64,000 nucleotides of DNA, from positions 5,295,001 through 5,359,000 of the forward strand of contig NZ_CP031941.1 of NCBI RefSeq assembly GCF_003443655.1, given 5' to 3'. Below are positions 1 to 8,854 of this stretch, in pieces (positions within the stretch are counted from its first letter, which is position 1; every line of letters starts with the position of its first letter). The notes beneath the pieces were generated by a model. It saw only the letters and a list, made by a program, of their open reading frames with translations, ran no database searches and had not been told where the DNA came from. Origin of the DNA: Nostoc sphaeroides. GTDB lineage: Bacteria; Cyanobacteriota; Cyanobacteriia; Cyanobacteriales; Nostocaceae. A program made the translations under genes and the position numbers.

Positions 1-1371
<1,371 letters not shown>

Positions 1372-1559
1372 GTTGTGTTTCGAGTTTGTGGCTCTGAAAA
1401 AAATATTTTCCAGAATCCTATTTACAATTTCGATTATCTTTTTGGGAAATCCCAAAACTAAAATCTTTTGACGAGGATTGGTTTTTTTCTTAAGCTTTCA
1501 AAGTATTATGTTTTTTAGGTTCAGCGGTCGTTTGCGTTCTTTCGCTTCCCGACTTAACT

Positions 1560-1589
1560 AGAGTAACTAGTCATCCCCTAGTTTGTCAA
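1560..1589 (-). promoter_or_regulatory. candidate rrn promoter
   Basis: On the minus strand a perfect -35 box TTGACA (1584-1589) is followed after 18 bp by TACTCT (1560-1565), a 4/6 match to the -10 consensus. It points toward the 16S gene and would give a leader of roughly 180 nt, a normal length for a bacterial rRNA leader. The leader (1372-1555) is AT-rich with several short inverted segments. No start site was measured. Confidence 0.55.
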
Positions 1590-2051
1590 GGGGTAAATTT
1601 ATTTTTTTTTCTAGAAGGGCAAATCGCTTGCCTGGACTTGCTTTCAGGTTAATGGGTTAAGCAACATGAGGCAGGCGAGAACGAAGTGGCTAAACCTGAG
1701 TATGTGAATAATGCACGTTGCTTGTCTCTAAATGGGATCTGATGCAAGTTGAGTAACTATAGTAATGATTATCGAAAAAGGCAGGGGCTAGTCTTGCTGG
1801 AGCATTTATCCTGAATCCAAATGCCCGAACTATATATATTAAGAGCATAATTATTGCGGAGCTTGCGGTTTAAGACTCCCATCCTACAGGTGACGCTTGT
1901 ATGGGCATTTACGCGATCGCCACCGTTACGTTCAGAGAGCGTTTGGAAGAGAAGATAGGCGTTACAGTGAGTCTAGCGCTGTAGAGGGGCTTCAAAATTT
2001 ATAATGAATTTTTGATAAAAAGCTAAAAACTAGACTAGGCAATAAATACAG
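1590..2051. other. intergenic region between rrn promoter and rsmA
   Basis: The two units diverge here. I see no convincing ORF. One HIP1 octamer occurs at about 1915-1922. No clear -10/-35 pair for rsmA could be picked with confidence. Confidence 0.6.
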
Positions 2052-2894
2052 ATGATCCGACCGCGTAAGGTCTTTGCTCAACATTGGCTCAAAAGTGAAA
2101 AGGCACTCGACGCAATTATTAAAGCAGCAGAGTGTACAGAAAGCGATCGCTCCCCCAAAGGCGATCGCATCTTGGAAATTGGCCCCGGAACCGGCATTCT
2201 GACTCGTCGTTTATTACCCTTAGTGCAATCTCTGGTTGCAGTTGAAATAGACCGCGACTTATGCCAACTGTTGTCAAAGCAGCTTGGTAAGACTGAAAAT
2301 TTTTTACTGCTGCAAGGCGATTTTCTCACTCTAGATTTACCATCTTATCTGGCAGCCTTTCCCAATTTCCACAAGCCAAATAAGGTAGTAGCCAATATTC
2401 CCTACAACATTACAGGGCCAATCATTGAGAAACTACTGGGTACGATCGCTAACCCCAACCCTGAACCATTTGACTCTATAGTGTTGCTGGTACAAAAAGA
2501 AGTCGCAGAAAGGTTGTATGCTAAACCAGGATCAAAAGCTTTTGGGGCGTTGAGTGTGCGGGTACAGTATTTGGCTGAGTGTGAGTTAATCTGCACAGTT
2601 CCAGCCGCCGCATTCCAACCACCGCCAAAAGTTGATTCAGCAGTGGTGCGATTACGTCCCCGAAAAATAGAAATACCAGCGCTTAATCCTCGACAGTTAG
2701 AGAATTTCTTAAAGTTGGGGTTTGGTGCCAAGCGCAAAATGTTACGAAATAATTTGCAATCTGTTATAGAACGCGATCGCCTGACCCATTTACTGGAACA
2801 ATTAAAAATAAACCCCCAAGCCAGAGCCGAAGACCTCAGCGTTCAGCAATGGGTAATCCTAGCGAATGAGTTAGGAGTTAAAAGTGAGGAGTGA
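2052..2894 (+). CDS. rsmA: 16S rRNA dimethyladenosine transferase RsmA/KsgA
   Basis: A 280-residue protein of the usual KsgA length. It uses S-adenosylmethionine to dimethylate two adjacent adenines in the 3' helix 45 of 16S rRNA, a late step of small-subunit assembly. The SAM-binding motif EIGPGTGIL is at residues 42-50 and the catalytic N6-adenine methyltransferase motif NIPY at 115-118. The N-terminus (MIRPRKVFAQHWL) contains the family's conserved 'FAQHWL' stretch, which supports the ATG at 2052. The next gene in the same direction, ispE, starts 92 bp later, a pairing common in cyanobacteria. The text just after the stop is rich in degenerate GAGTTA/GAGTGA heptamer-like units. Confidence 0.95.
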   Translation: MIRPRKVFAQHWLKSEKALDAIIKAAECTESDRSPKGDRILEIGPGTGILTRRLLPLVQSLVAVEIDRDLCQLLSKQLGKTENFLLLQGDFLTLDLPSYLAAFPNFHKPNKVVANIPYNITGPIIEKLLGTIANPNPEPFDSIVLLVQKEVAERLYAKPGSKAFGALSVRVQYLAECELICTVPAAAFQPPPKVDSAVVRLRPRKIEIPALNPRQLENFLKLGFGAKRKMLRNNLQSVIERDRLTHLLEQLKINPQARAEDLSVQQWVILANELGVKSEE

Positions 2895-2986
2895 GGAGTT
2901 AAGAGTGAATATCTAGATGATTGCTTTGATTCAAAACTCAAAATTCACCCATTCCCAACTACCAACTCTTCCCCCCAACTTTTAAA

Positions 2987-3937
2987 ATGCGTTCTTACAG
3001 TCTAATTGCCCCTGCCAAAATCAACTTGTATCTGGAAATCATTGGTAATCGCCCCGATGGGTATCATGAATTAGCCATGATACTTCAAAGTATTGGACTA
3101 GCAGACCAAATTGATGTGCATTCTATCAGCACTGACAGCATCCGTGTTCACTGCAACCACCCACAAGTACCGACAGATAAAAGTAATCTGGCTTACCGCG
3201 CAGCAGAATTAATGGCAATGCAATTTCCCGAAGCCTTCGCTCAATATGGGGGTGTGGAGATTAGCATAAACAAGCAAATTCCTGTAGCGGCTGGATTGGC
3301 TGGAGGTTCGACAAATGCAGCAGCTGTGTTAGTAGGGATAGATTTATTATGGAAATTGGGATTAACTCAGCCAGAATTAGAGGAGTTGGGGGGCACACTT
3401 GGTTCAGATGTACCATTTTGTGTAGCGGGTGGAACTGCGATCGCAACAGGTAGGGGTGATCAACTTTCTCCCCTGCCAAGTTTAGATAATATATATATAG
3501 TATTGGGGAAATACCGCAGTCTGGAAGTTTCCACGCCTTGGGCATACAAAACCTATCGAGAGCAGTTTGGTGATTCTTATAGAGATAGCGACAACTTGGC
3601 AGCGCGTGCTAATGCAGTTCATTCAGGAGCAATAGTAAAAGCTGTCCTGGATAAAGATGCGGGAGAAATTGCCCAAAAACTGCACAATGATTTGGAGCGC
3701 GTGGTATTGCCAGCCTATCCCCAAGTCTTGCAACTGCGAGAAGTTTTTGCAAATCAAGAAGGCGTTTTAGGAACAATGATGTCTGGCTCTGGGCCAACAG
3801 TATTTGCTCTTTTTGAGTCTCAACAGCAGGCAGAACTAGTTTTGCTACAAGTGAGAGAAGCAATTATTGATAAGGACTTAGAATTGTTTGTAACTCGGAC
3901 AATCACACATGGAATTAAAGTGGTATCGTCTGTTTAA
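2987..3937 (+). CDS. ispE: 4-diphosphocytidyl-2-C-methyl-D-erythritol kinase IspE
   Basis: A 316-residue GHMP kinase. It phosphorylates the 2-hydroxyl of CDP-methylerythritol using ATP, the fourth step of the MEP pathway that feeds carotenoid, phytol and quinone side-chain synthesis. The N-terminal substrate motif APAKINLYLEI (8-18) is present. The ATP-binding GHMP motif PVAAGLAGGSTNAAA is at about 98-112, and the C-terminal GHMP motif MMSGSGPTVFALF is near residue 265. Length and start (ATG at 2987) match the family. It lies directly downstream of rsmA and is followed 79 bp later by a DUF3082 gene in the same direction, so the three may be co-transcribed. Confidence 0.95.
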   Translation: MRSYSLIAPAKINLYLEIIGNRPDGYHELAMILQSIGLADQIDVHSISTDSIRVHCNHPQVPTDKSNLAYRAAELMAMQFPEAFAQYGGVEISINKQIPVAAGLAGGSTNAAAVLVGIDLLWKLGLTQPELEELGGTLGSDVPFCVAGGTAIATGRGDQLSPLPSLDNIYIVLGKYRSLEVSTPWAYKTYREQFGDSYRDSDNLAARANAVHSGAIVKAVLDKDAGEIAQKLHNDLERVVLPAYPQVLQLREVFANQEGVLGTMMSGSGPTVFALFESQQQAELVLLQVREAIIDKDLELFVTRTITHGIKVVSSV

Positions 3938-4016
3938 ATAATTTTTTCGTTAATAAAGCATAATAGACAAGAATTATTCCTAATGACCCAATCCAAAATC
4001 TAAAATCCAAAATCGT

Positions 4017-4346
4017 ATGAGTGACCAAAATTTAACGCCACAAACAGATACTAAAATACAGGCAACAGCGAGTCCTTTACGCTGTTTAACTGGGGCGGTT
4101 ATTTCTGGAGGAATGGGATATGCAATGTATTCGCTGATGATTGCGATCGCTACAAATTTTGCTACTAAACCTCTCCATTCAATTAATCCATTGGTAATTA
4201 GGATTTCTTCTGCTGTTAGAACTCTGGTTGTCGGTGTAGTTGCTTTAGGAAGCGGGATATTTGGTATTGTAGCAATTGGTTTGTTGGCTTTGGGAGTGCA
4301 ATTATTAGTGCAGGAGTTGACCAAGCAAAAAAGTAGTGAAAATTAG
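4017..4346 (+). CDS. DUF3082 family small membrane protein
   Basis: A 109-residue protein with a polar N-terminus (about 20 residues) and two or three hydrophobic segments (about 25-50, 68-85 and 85-102). It resembles the cyanobacteria-restricted DUF3082 family, which often follows ispE. No enzymatic motif is visible and the function is unknown. The ATG at 4017 is the first in frame; no clear ribosome-binding site precedes it. The position behind ispE suggests, but does not prove, a link to isoprenoid or thylakoid biology. Confidence 0.75.
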   Translation: MSDQNLTPQTDTKIQATASPLRCLTGAVISGGMGYAMYSLMIAIATNFATKPLHSINPLVIRISSAVRTLVVGVVALGSGIFGIVAIGLLALGVQLLVQELTKQKSSEN

Positions 4347-5068
4347 TAATTTCCTTTTAATCAGCAACGTAAAAACACAAGTTTTCCTAACGAACCACGA
4401 TTTTTGATCACTTGTGGCTTCGCGCTTCTGGAAGGCTGAATTTGAAAACCGCTTGTAGTTGCGGAACAGATGGAAAAATGGACTCAGAGTTGAACGATGA
4501 AGGTAGTGATTGGGCGGCTTGATAAGAGTTAGTAGCGTACCAATACCTTAAGAAAGCTTGCTTTTTTTATCGGAGTGCGATCGCTCTGAGCAAATCCTCT
4601 ATAGTACAATACGCTTGGGTTAGCGCCAAAAACCTTGAAATGTGTAGGTTGGGTTGAGGAACGAAACCCAACATTTCGGGACTTTGTTGGGTTGCGCTAA
4701 AGCTTAACCCAACCTACAATTTTCCACAAAGCCAAGCGTATTGCTCTATAGTAGACGGTTTAGGTAAGATAATCATCTGCTTAAACTTACAGCTATTTTT
4801 TGATAATAGACCACATTGATTTAACCAAGGGTCAGTATATTTTTGTTTCCTACACCTCTGCTTATTCTGGTTAAGCTTTTTGGAATTGGCGTAAATGCAA
4901 AGCGGCTTGTTGTCAGACATCGCTCCTTGAACAGCAGATGTTGTAATTTCGGTGTATAGTATAGCCCTCGACTTTATCGGGTTGACACTTTATAAACTGG
5001 CTCAATATTCACAAATCTATGTGGAATTGATACCAGTTACACTGAAGTTAATAGCAGCAACATCACTT
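4347..5068. other. repeat-bearing intergenic region
   Basis: Apart from the MITE at 4607-4743 there is a HIP1 site at about 4577-4584. A possible minus-strand ORF (4714-4920) ends inside the MITE and is not supported as a gene. No RNA gene or terminator is clear. Confidence 0.5.
4597..4753. mobile_element. 137-bp MITE (CAATAC family) with 10-bp target duplications
   Basis: The element spans 4607-4743. It starts CAATACGCTTGG and ends with the exact complement CCAAGCGTATTG. The flanks are a perfect 10-bp direct repeat, CTCTATAGTA (4597-4606 and 4744-4753). The interior is a long palindrome built around GTAGGTTGGGTTGA...AACCCAACCTAC. Related full-length copies lie at 41059-41194 and 43865-44002. 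No coding capacity; it must be mobilised in trans. Confidence 0.85.
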
Positions 5069-5686
5069 ATGAGCAAAATTATGAACACAACCAAGAGATA
5101 TTTTTTACCCCTTATTTTTGTGACAATTGTTGTCAGCCTCAGCAGTTGTAGTTCTAACCCCACTGCTCCTAATATTGACAGTGGAACGCCATCCCCTAGC
5201 ACAACACCGACGAATAGCTCATCGTCTCAGGCTCCCAGCCAAATTCCTAGCGTAGCTCAATTAAGAGAAAAATCTCCTAATCAAGAATCTCCTAAGGAAA
5301 ATACGCCTTCTTCATCAACTCCTAAAGCTGTCACTAGCAAAAATACCAACGTCACGATGTATACAAGTGATACCCAATGTCAAGAACTCATTCCAGAAAA
5401 GGTTTCAGTACCAGCTGAGGAACCAGTGACAAATGTAGTGAGTAAAATTTTAGAAAAACGAGATACAAGCGACTTGAGCTTGTCTGGGTATCGTGTCAAT
5501 ATCAAAGATGGCATTGCTACAGTTGATTTGCGAATATCCCCTGATTCAAAGCGACAAATAGCTTCTCTTTCTAGTTGTGAACAGTTTGCTTTGTTTGGCA
5601 GTCTCCGCAAAACCCTAACAAGTAATGCCCAATGGAATATTAAAGAGGTTCGCTTTACCGAGCGAGGTGAAGACATTGTTCTTTAG
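5069..5686 (+). CDS. GerMN-domain lipoprotein
   Basis: A predicted lipoprotein of about 205 residues. The N-terminus has a charged start, a hydrophobic core (FLPLIFVTIVVSL) and a lipobox LSSC, so Cys after SLSS should be lipidated and the protein anchored on the outer face of the inner membrane. A 60-70 residue Ser/Thr/Pro-rich linker follows. The C-terminal 100 residues (TNVTMYTSDTQCQELIPEKV to the end) look like a GerMN domain, named after spore germination protein GerM; its role in cyanobacteria is not established. An upstream GTG (4952) would extend the ORF, but that would bury the signal peptide, so ATG 5069 (or 5081) is preferred. It is monocistronic. Confidence 0.75.
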   Translation: MSKIMNTTKRYFLPLIFVTIVVSLSSCSSNPTAPNIDSGTPSPSTTPTNSSSSQAPSQIPSVAQLREKSPNQESPKENTPSSSTPKAVTSKNTNVTMYTSDTQCQELIPEKVSVPAEEPVTNVVSKILEKRDTSDLSLSGYRVNIKDGIATVDLRISPDSKRQIASLSSCEQFALFGSLRKTLTSNAQWNIKEVRFTERGEDIVL

Positions 5687-5849
5687 TTAAATATGGTAGT
5701 AAGTGCCGTCATTAGCTAAACAGATTTTCCAATTTGAAAAGCCACAGGACTGATGCATCAATAATTGCGAAAACTATGTTCTAGCCAATTTAAAACAGCT
5801 GGAAATAGTGGTATTATTGATTTTAGTCCTAAGTTTATGGCAGCAATTC

Positions 5850-5921
5850 GCGGGTGTAATTCAGTGGTAGAATGTCACCTTCCCATGGTGAACGTCGTGG
5901 GTTCGAGTCCCATCGCCCGCT
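5850..5921 (+). tRNA. trnG-CCC: tRNA-Gly (anticodon CCC)
   Basis: A 72-nt cloverleaf. The acceptor GCGGGTG pairs with CGCCCGC (one G-U). The anticodon stem TCACC/GGTGA holds the loop TTCCCAT, giving anticodon CCC. The T arm contains GGGTTCGAGTCCC. The discriminator is U and CCA is not encoded. It reads GGG glycine codons. Confidence 0.96.
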
Positions 5922-6094
5922 TTAAAATCAGAACCTAAGCTAACTATGTGATTGCTTCTGTTGGTATACTTGCCTATGATATTTGTTGAGCCAGACTTTA
6001 AGACCCTGCGGGCATGGTTATTAGCGCTCTTCTATTACTCTCGTTAAATAAAAATTCATAACCCTTGATTGTTAAGGCTTTGATAAATTTACGA

Positions 6095-6174
6095 GTAGGT
6101 TGGGTTGAGGAACGAAACCCAACACGAAAAATCCTTGGTTTTGTTGGGTTTTACTAAAGTTCAACCCGACCTAC
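6095..6174. repeat. palindromic core related to the CAATAC MITE
   Basis: GTAGGTTGGGTTGA at the left pairs with TCAACCCGACCTAC at the right. The centre (ACGAAACCCAAC...GTTGGGTT) matches the MITE interiors at 4607, 41059 and 43865. The CAATAC ends are absent, so it is a decayed or end-less copy. The rest of 5922-6378 shows nothing else convincing. Confidence 0.7.
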
Positions 6175-6378
6175 ATTTTTTTTCTTTCATCAGAGTCATA
6201 AAAGAGCGTTAGACTGCACATACTACAGGTTGCTGATAAAGGACTGACGTTTAATAGACTGAATATTTCTATTGGAATTTTTCAGCAGGTTTTTAGGAAT
6301 TTACGCAGAAATGTTTACGCACTCGCTAATGGATGACAGCTAATGGTAAAAAACAATTAGCGATTCGCAATTAGCACT

Positions 6379-7560
6379 ATGGCAAATTTTCTCCAACCAC
6401 CAAGGTTACGCATTGGTGAAGACACTGAAGAAGAACGACGCGCCACTTGGCTGGAACTGTTTTATGATTTGGTTTTTGTGGTTGCAGTTTCTCAACTCGC
6501 CCACAATCTCAACGAGGATATCTCTTTATTAGGATTATTTGGGTTTGTAGTTTTATTTATACCAGTTTGGTGGTCATGGATTGGTACCACATTCTATGCT
6601 AACCGCTTTGACAGCGATGATGTGGGACATAGGCTGCTGATTGGTATACAGATGCTGACAGCAGCAGCGATGGCTATTAACATCCACCACGGTTTGGGTG
6701 AGAGTTCCCCTGGTTTTGCGATTTCCTATGCTCTCGGTCGAATTGTGCTGGTAATAGAGTATGTCCGTGCTGGAAGACATATCCCTTCAGCGCGTCCTTT
6801 GACTACTCGCTACGCTATTGGTTTTGCGATCGCAGCCTTGCTTTGGTTAATATCAGCATCTATACCCATCCCTTGGCGGTTCGGATTTTGGACGTTGGGA
6901 ATCATTATTGACTTTGCTACACCTCTAACAGGACGTAAGTTTCAGATCGGGTTACTTCCCCACGCCTCCCACTTACCGGAACGTTTCGGGCTATTTACCA
7001 TTATTGTCTTGGGTGAAGCAATCATTGCAGTAGTCAATGGTGTTTCTGAGCAGAAATGGGATACTTTAACTGTAATTTCTGGCGTGTTTGGTCTAATTAT
7101 CGCCTTTAGCTGGTGGTGGGTCTATTTTGATAATTTGGGTGGTAAACCTATTGAGATGGCGCGGACTCATGGAAAAGTTGGTGTTGTCAATCTCTGGCTC
7201 TACACCCATTTACCGCTAGTGATTGGGATTGCTGCTGCTGGAGTTGGTGTAGAACAAATTTTGTTGAGTGAGCCAACTTTAGCACTACCCGATTCCCAGC
7301 GATCGCTCATCTGTGGTTCAGTAGCATTATGCTCTCTAGCTGTCAGTATTCTCCACAGATTTGGGGTGATTCGTTATTGCAAAATCCGTTCCCAGTATCG
7401 ACTTGGAGGTGCAGTCATGCTGGTAGCGATCGCTATCTTTGGCAAAGGTTTGTTACCTGTTGCAGTCATTGCCCTTGTAGCTGTAGTTTCTGCTATCCAA
7501 GTCGTTCAAGATTTATATCAGAGTCGTCCCACTACCCGCTTGGTTGACCCAGAAATCTAG
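6379..7560 (+). CDS. low temperature requirement protein A (LtrA) family membrane protein
   Basis: A 393-residue polytopic membrane protein with roughly 10-12 hydrophobic segments. The N-terminal signature RATWLELFYDLVFVVAVSQL (about 22-41) and the mid-protein segment HLPERFGLFTIIVLGEAII (about 194-212) are typical of the LtrA family. The founding Listeria protein was linked to growth at low temperature, but the molecular activity of the family is not established. The gene is complete and monocistronic. A hairpin at 7570-7601 follows the stop. The start at ATG 6379 fits the conserved N-terminus. Confidence 0.85.
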   Translation: MANFLQPPRLRIGEDTEEERRATWLELFYDLVFVVAVSQLAHNLNEDISLLGLFGFVVLFIPVWWSWIGTTFYANRFDSDDVGHRLLIGIQMLTAAAMAINIHHGLGESSPGFAISYALGRIVLVIEYVRAGRHIPSARPLTTRYAIGFAIAALLWLISASIPIPWRFGFWTLGIIIDFATPLTGRKFQIGLLPHASHLPERFGLFTIIVLGEAIIAVVNGVSEQKWDTLTVISGVFGLIIAFSWWWVYFDNLGGKPIEMARTHGKVGVVNLWLYTHLPLVIGIAAAGVGVEQILLSEPTLALPDSQRSLICGSVALCSLAVSILHRFGVIRYCKIRSQYRLGGAVMLVAIAIFGKGLLPVAVIALVAVVSAIQVVQDLYQSRPTTRLVDPEI

Positions 7561-7569
7561 CTTCTAGCG

Positions 7570-7601
7570 TAGTAGTAGCGCACAGAGATGTGCTACTACT
7601 A
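7570..7601. repeat. hairpin after ltrA
   Basis: TAGTAGTAGC pairs with GCTACTACTA, and an inner CA-rich stem extends it. It lies 9 bp after the ltrA stop. It has no T tract, so it is a weak terminator candidate or a short dispersed palindrome. Confidence 0.45.
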
Positions 7602-7713
7602 TGTATCCACGCAATTTAAATCTGAGGATTTATCTGTAAAGCATCTATCCTACGAAATATTTTAAATAAAACATAAATAAATATTCATATAGTTATTTAA
7701 AGATTATGTAATC

Positions 7714-7902
7714 TCAGTATTGAAACCTGACCTTGTAAAGCTGAGAACTCAACACATTGCCGTCTATCGGAGGTGGCAGAACCAAAGGAGGAATGTCATC
7801 ATTAGATGATGTACCTTTGGGCAATGAAGTCAAGTAGGTGAAATATTTATTAATATTATTAATAGGAAGTGTAAATTCAGCGTCAGGAGTCAGAAAAAAT
7901 TC
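7714..7902 (-). pseudogene. orphan C-terminal reading frame, no start codon
   Basis: A minus-strand frame stays open from a stop at about 7903 to TGA at 7714-7716. It encodes about 60 residues of natural composition (for example TLPINNINKYFTYL and PPLVLPPPIDGNV). There is no ATG and no ribosome-binding site. I read it as the tail of a gene whose 5' part was lost. The family is not recognised. It could also be chance. Confidence 0.25.
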
Positions 7903-7905
7903 TTA

Positions 7906-8178
7906 ATGGCAAGTACTTCGCATCAATCATCAAATTTTTCACTAATACAACAGAAGATCATGAAAGACAAAGAACCATCAGACTCTAAGGAATTCGTCGG
8001 AAATCTCAAGAATGGAATCTGGCTGTTTGGATTGTCATCCTGGGTATTCGGCATTACCGATCGCAGTATTGCTTCATTTGCGGATGGCTATCTATCTGCT
8101 TTGGATTTGACGCAAATATTCACAGCCGCTACGTTCTTTGTGGCGTGGCTATTTTTGAAACCGACATCTAGAGTTTAA
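7906..8178 (+). CDS. small hypothetical membrane protein
   Basis: A 90-residue ORF with two hydrophobic segments, GIWLFGLSSWVFGI and IFTAATFFVAWLFL, separated by a short loop, as in a helical hairpin. The family is not recognised. The start is uncertain: ATG 7906 or ATG 7960 (MKDKEPSDSKEF), the latter preceded by AGAAG. It has no operon partner. Codon use looks coding, but without homologues it remains a prediction. Confidence 0.5.
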   Translation: MASTSHQSSNFSLIQQKIMKDKEPSDSKEFVGNLKNGIWLFGLSSWVFGITDRSIASFADGYLSALDLTQIFTAATFFVAWLFLKPTSRV

Positions 8179-8339
8179 GATCGGCGACTGGTTGAGTATC
8201 GGGTCACTTTTAACGCTAGTCATGTCAAGATTAGGAAACTTATCTCCAGTAACAATAAGTAATCGCACAGAATTATTTACACATGAGATTCTAGTGCAGA
8301 TAAGGGTTTCATAGCTTAATTTTGTGTAATTAATTTTGT

Positions 8340-8519
8340 TTAGCTACTTATGGGAAATTTTTCTTGTTCCCAAATTTCATAACAGAGGCGGAGATTTTCA
8401 CCAAAAAATTGCTCGACTCCCAGGCTTAAAAATCCATCTGGCACGTAGGCGTAGCCCGTCGTAGACATCGCTGGTAGATTCGGGTTAAATTGCCATATCA
8501 GCCCCGAAAACCAGTACAT
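8340..8519 (-). pseudogene. Uma2 (DUF820)-like remnant with an in-frame repeat
   Basis: A minus-strand frame from ATG 8519 to TAA 8340 gives 59 residues. The C-terminal part, PDGFLSLGVEQFFGENLRL followed by CYEIWEQEKFP, resembles the 'PDGFLSLGV...LRLSYVLWEE' region of cyanobacterial Uma2-family proteins, which have a PD-(D/E)xK nuclease fold. A full Uma2 protein has about 190 residues, so most of the domain is missing. The preceding AMSTTGYAYV is encoded by a known-looking Nostoc repeat (about 8443-8470), so the frame is mosaic. I infer a decayed gene. Confidence 0.4.
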
Positions 8520-8734
8520 TCGATGTGCCTATGACATAGCTAGTAAGGCTTTAAGCAAACTAGGGTGATTTTTTTACCATCCAGACTTATTAAATTGTAG
8601 CTAGATTGTATCTTTTTCCTTTTGAAGTCAGAGTTCTAGCTTTTTTACTTTGGTGTATCTAAAAAAGTTGTTCTAATTTTCCGGAATTGATTATGCTCAA
8701 GTGGTAGTCTCTATCAGACAAGCGATTTATACTG

Positions 8735-8806
8735 AAACTCTATAACGAAACCTTCGGGGTATATAACCCCATATTAAAAGCCCGGTCTTTATGACCGGGC
8801 TTTTTT
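8735..8806 (+). ncRNA. candidate small RNA with intrinsic terminator (copy 1)
   Basis: A TATACT -10-like box (8728-8733) precedes about 70 nt. These contain a small hairpin, GGGG-TATATAA-CCCC (8756-8770), and a strong terminator. About 60 bp upstream of the box (from TTTTCCGGAAT at about 8678) and the whole transcript region are conserved in a second locus at about 40987-41263. No consensus -35 is seen and no ORF fits. The terminator alone could simply serve the convergent ftsH gene. Confidence 0.5.
8776..8806. terminator. bidirectional rho-independent terminator
   Basis: AAAAGCCCGGTC pairs with GACCGGGCTTTT around a 5-nt loop, followed by a T run (8801-8806). The flanking A run makes it work on the minus strand too, where it sits about 50 bp past the ftsH stop. 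Confidence 0.85.
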
Positions 8807-8854
8807 GAAAATTACGAGTTAGGAATTATTCTTAACTCCTAACTACTGATTAAA

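Noticed and set aside
4714..4920. Minus-strand 68-codon ORF with AAGGAG close to its ATG
   Set aside because: The ribosome-binding site is only about 2 nt from the ATG, the 3' part is MITE sequence, and no family is recognised.
8728..8733. NtcA site upstream of the sRNA-like locus
   Set aside because: GTA is present but the partner TAC is missing in both copies and spacing to the -10 does not fit.
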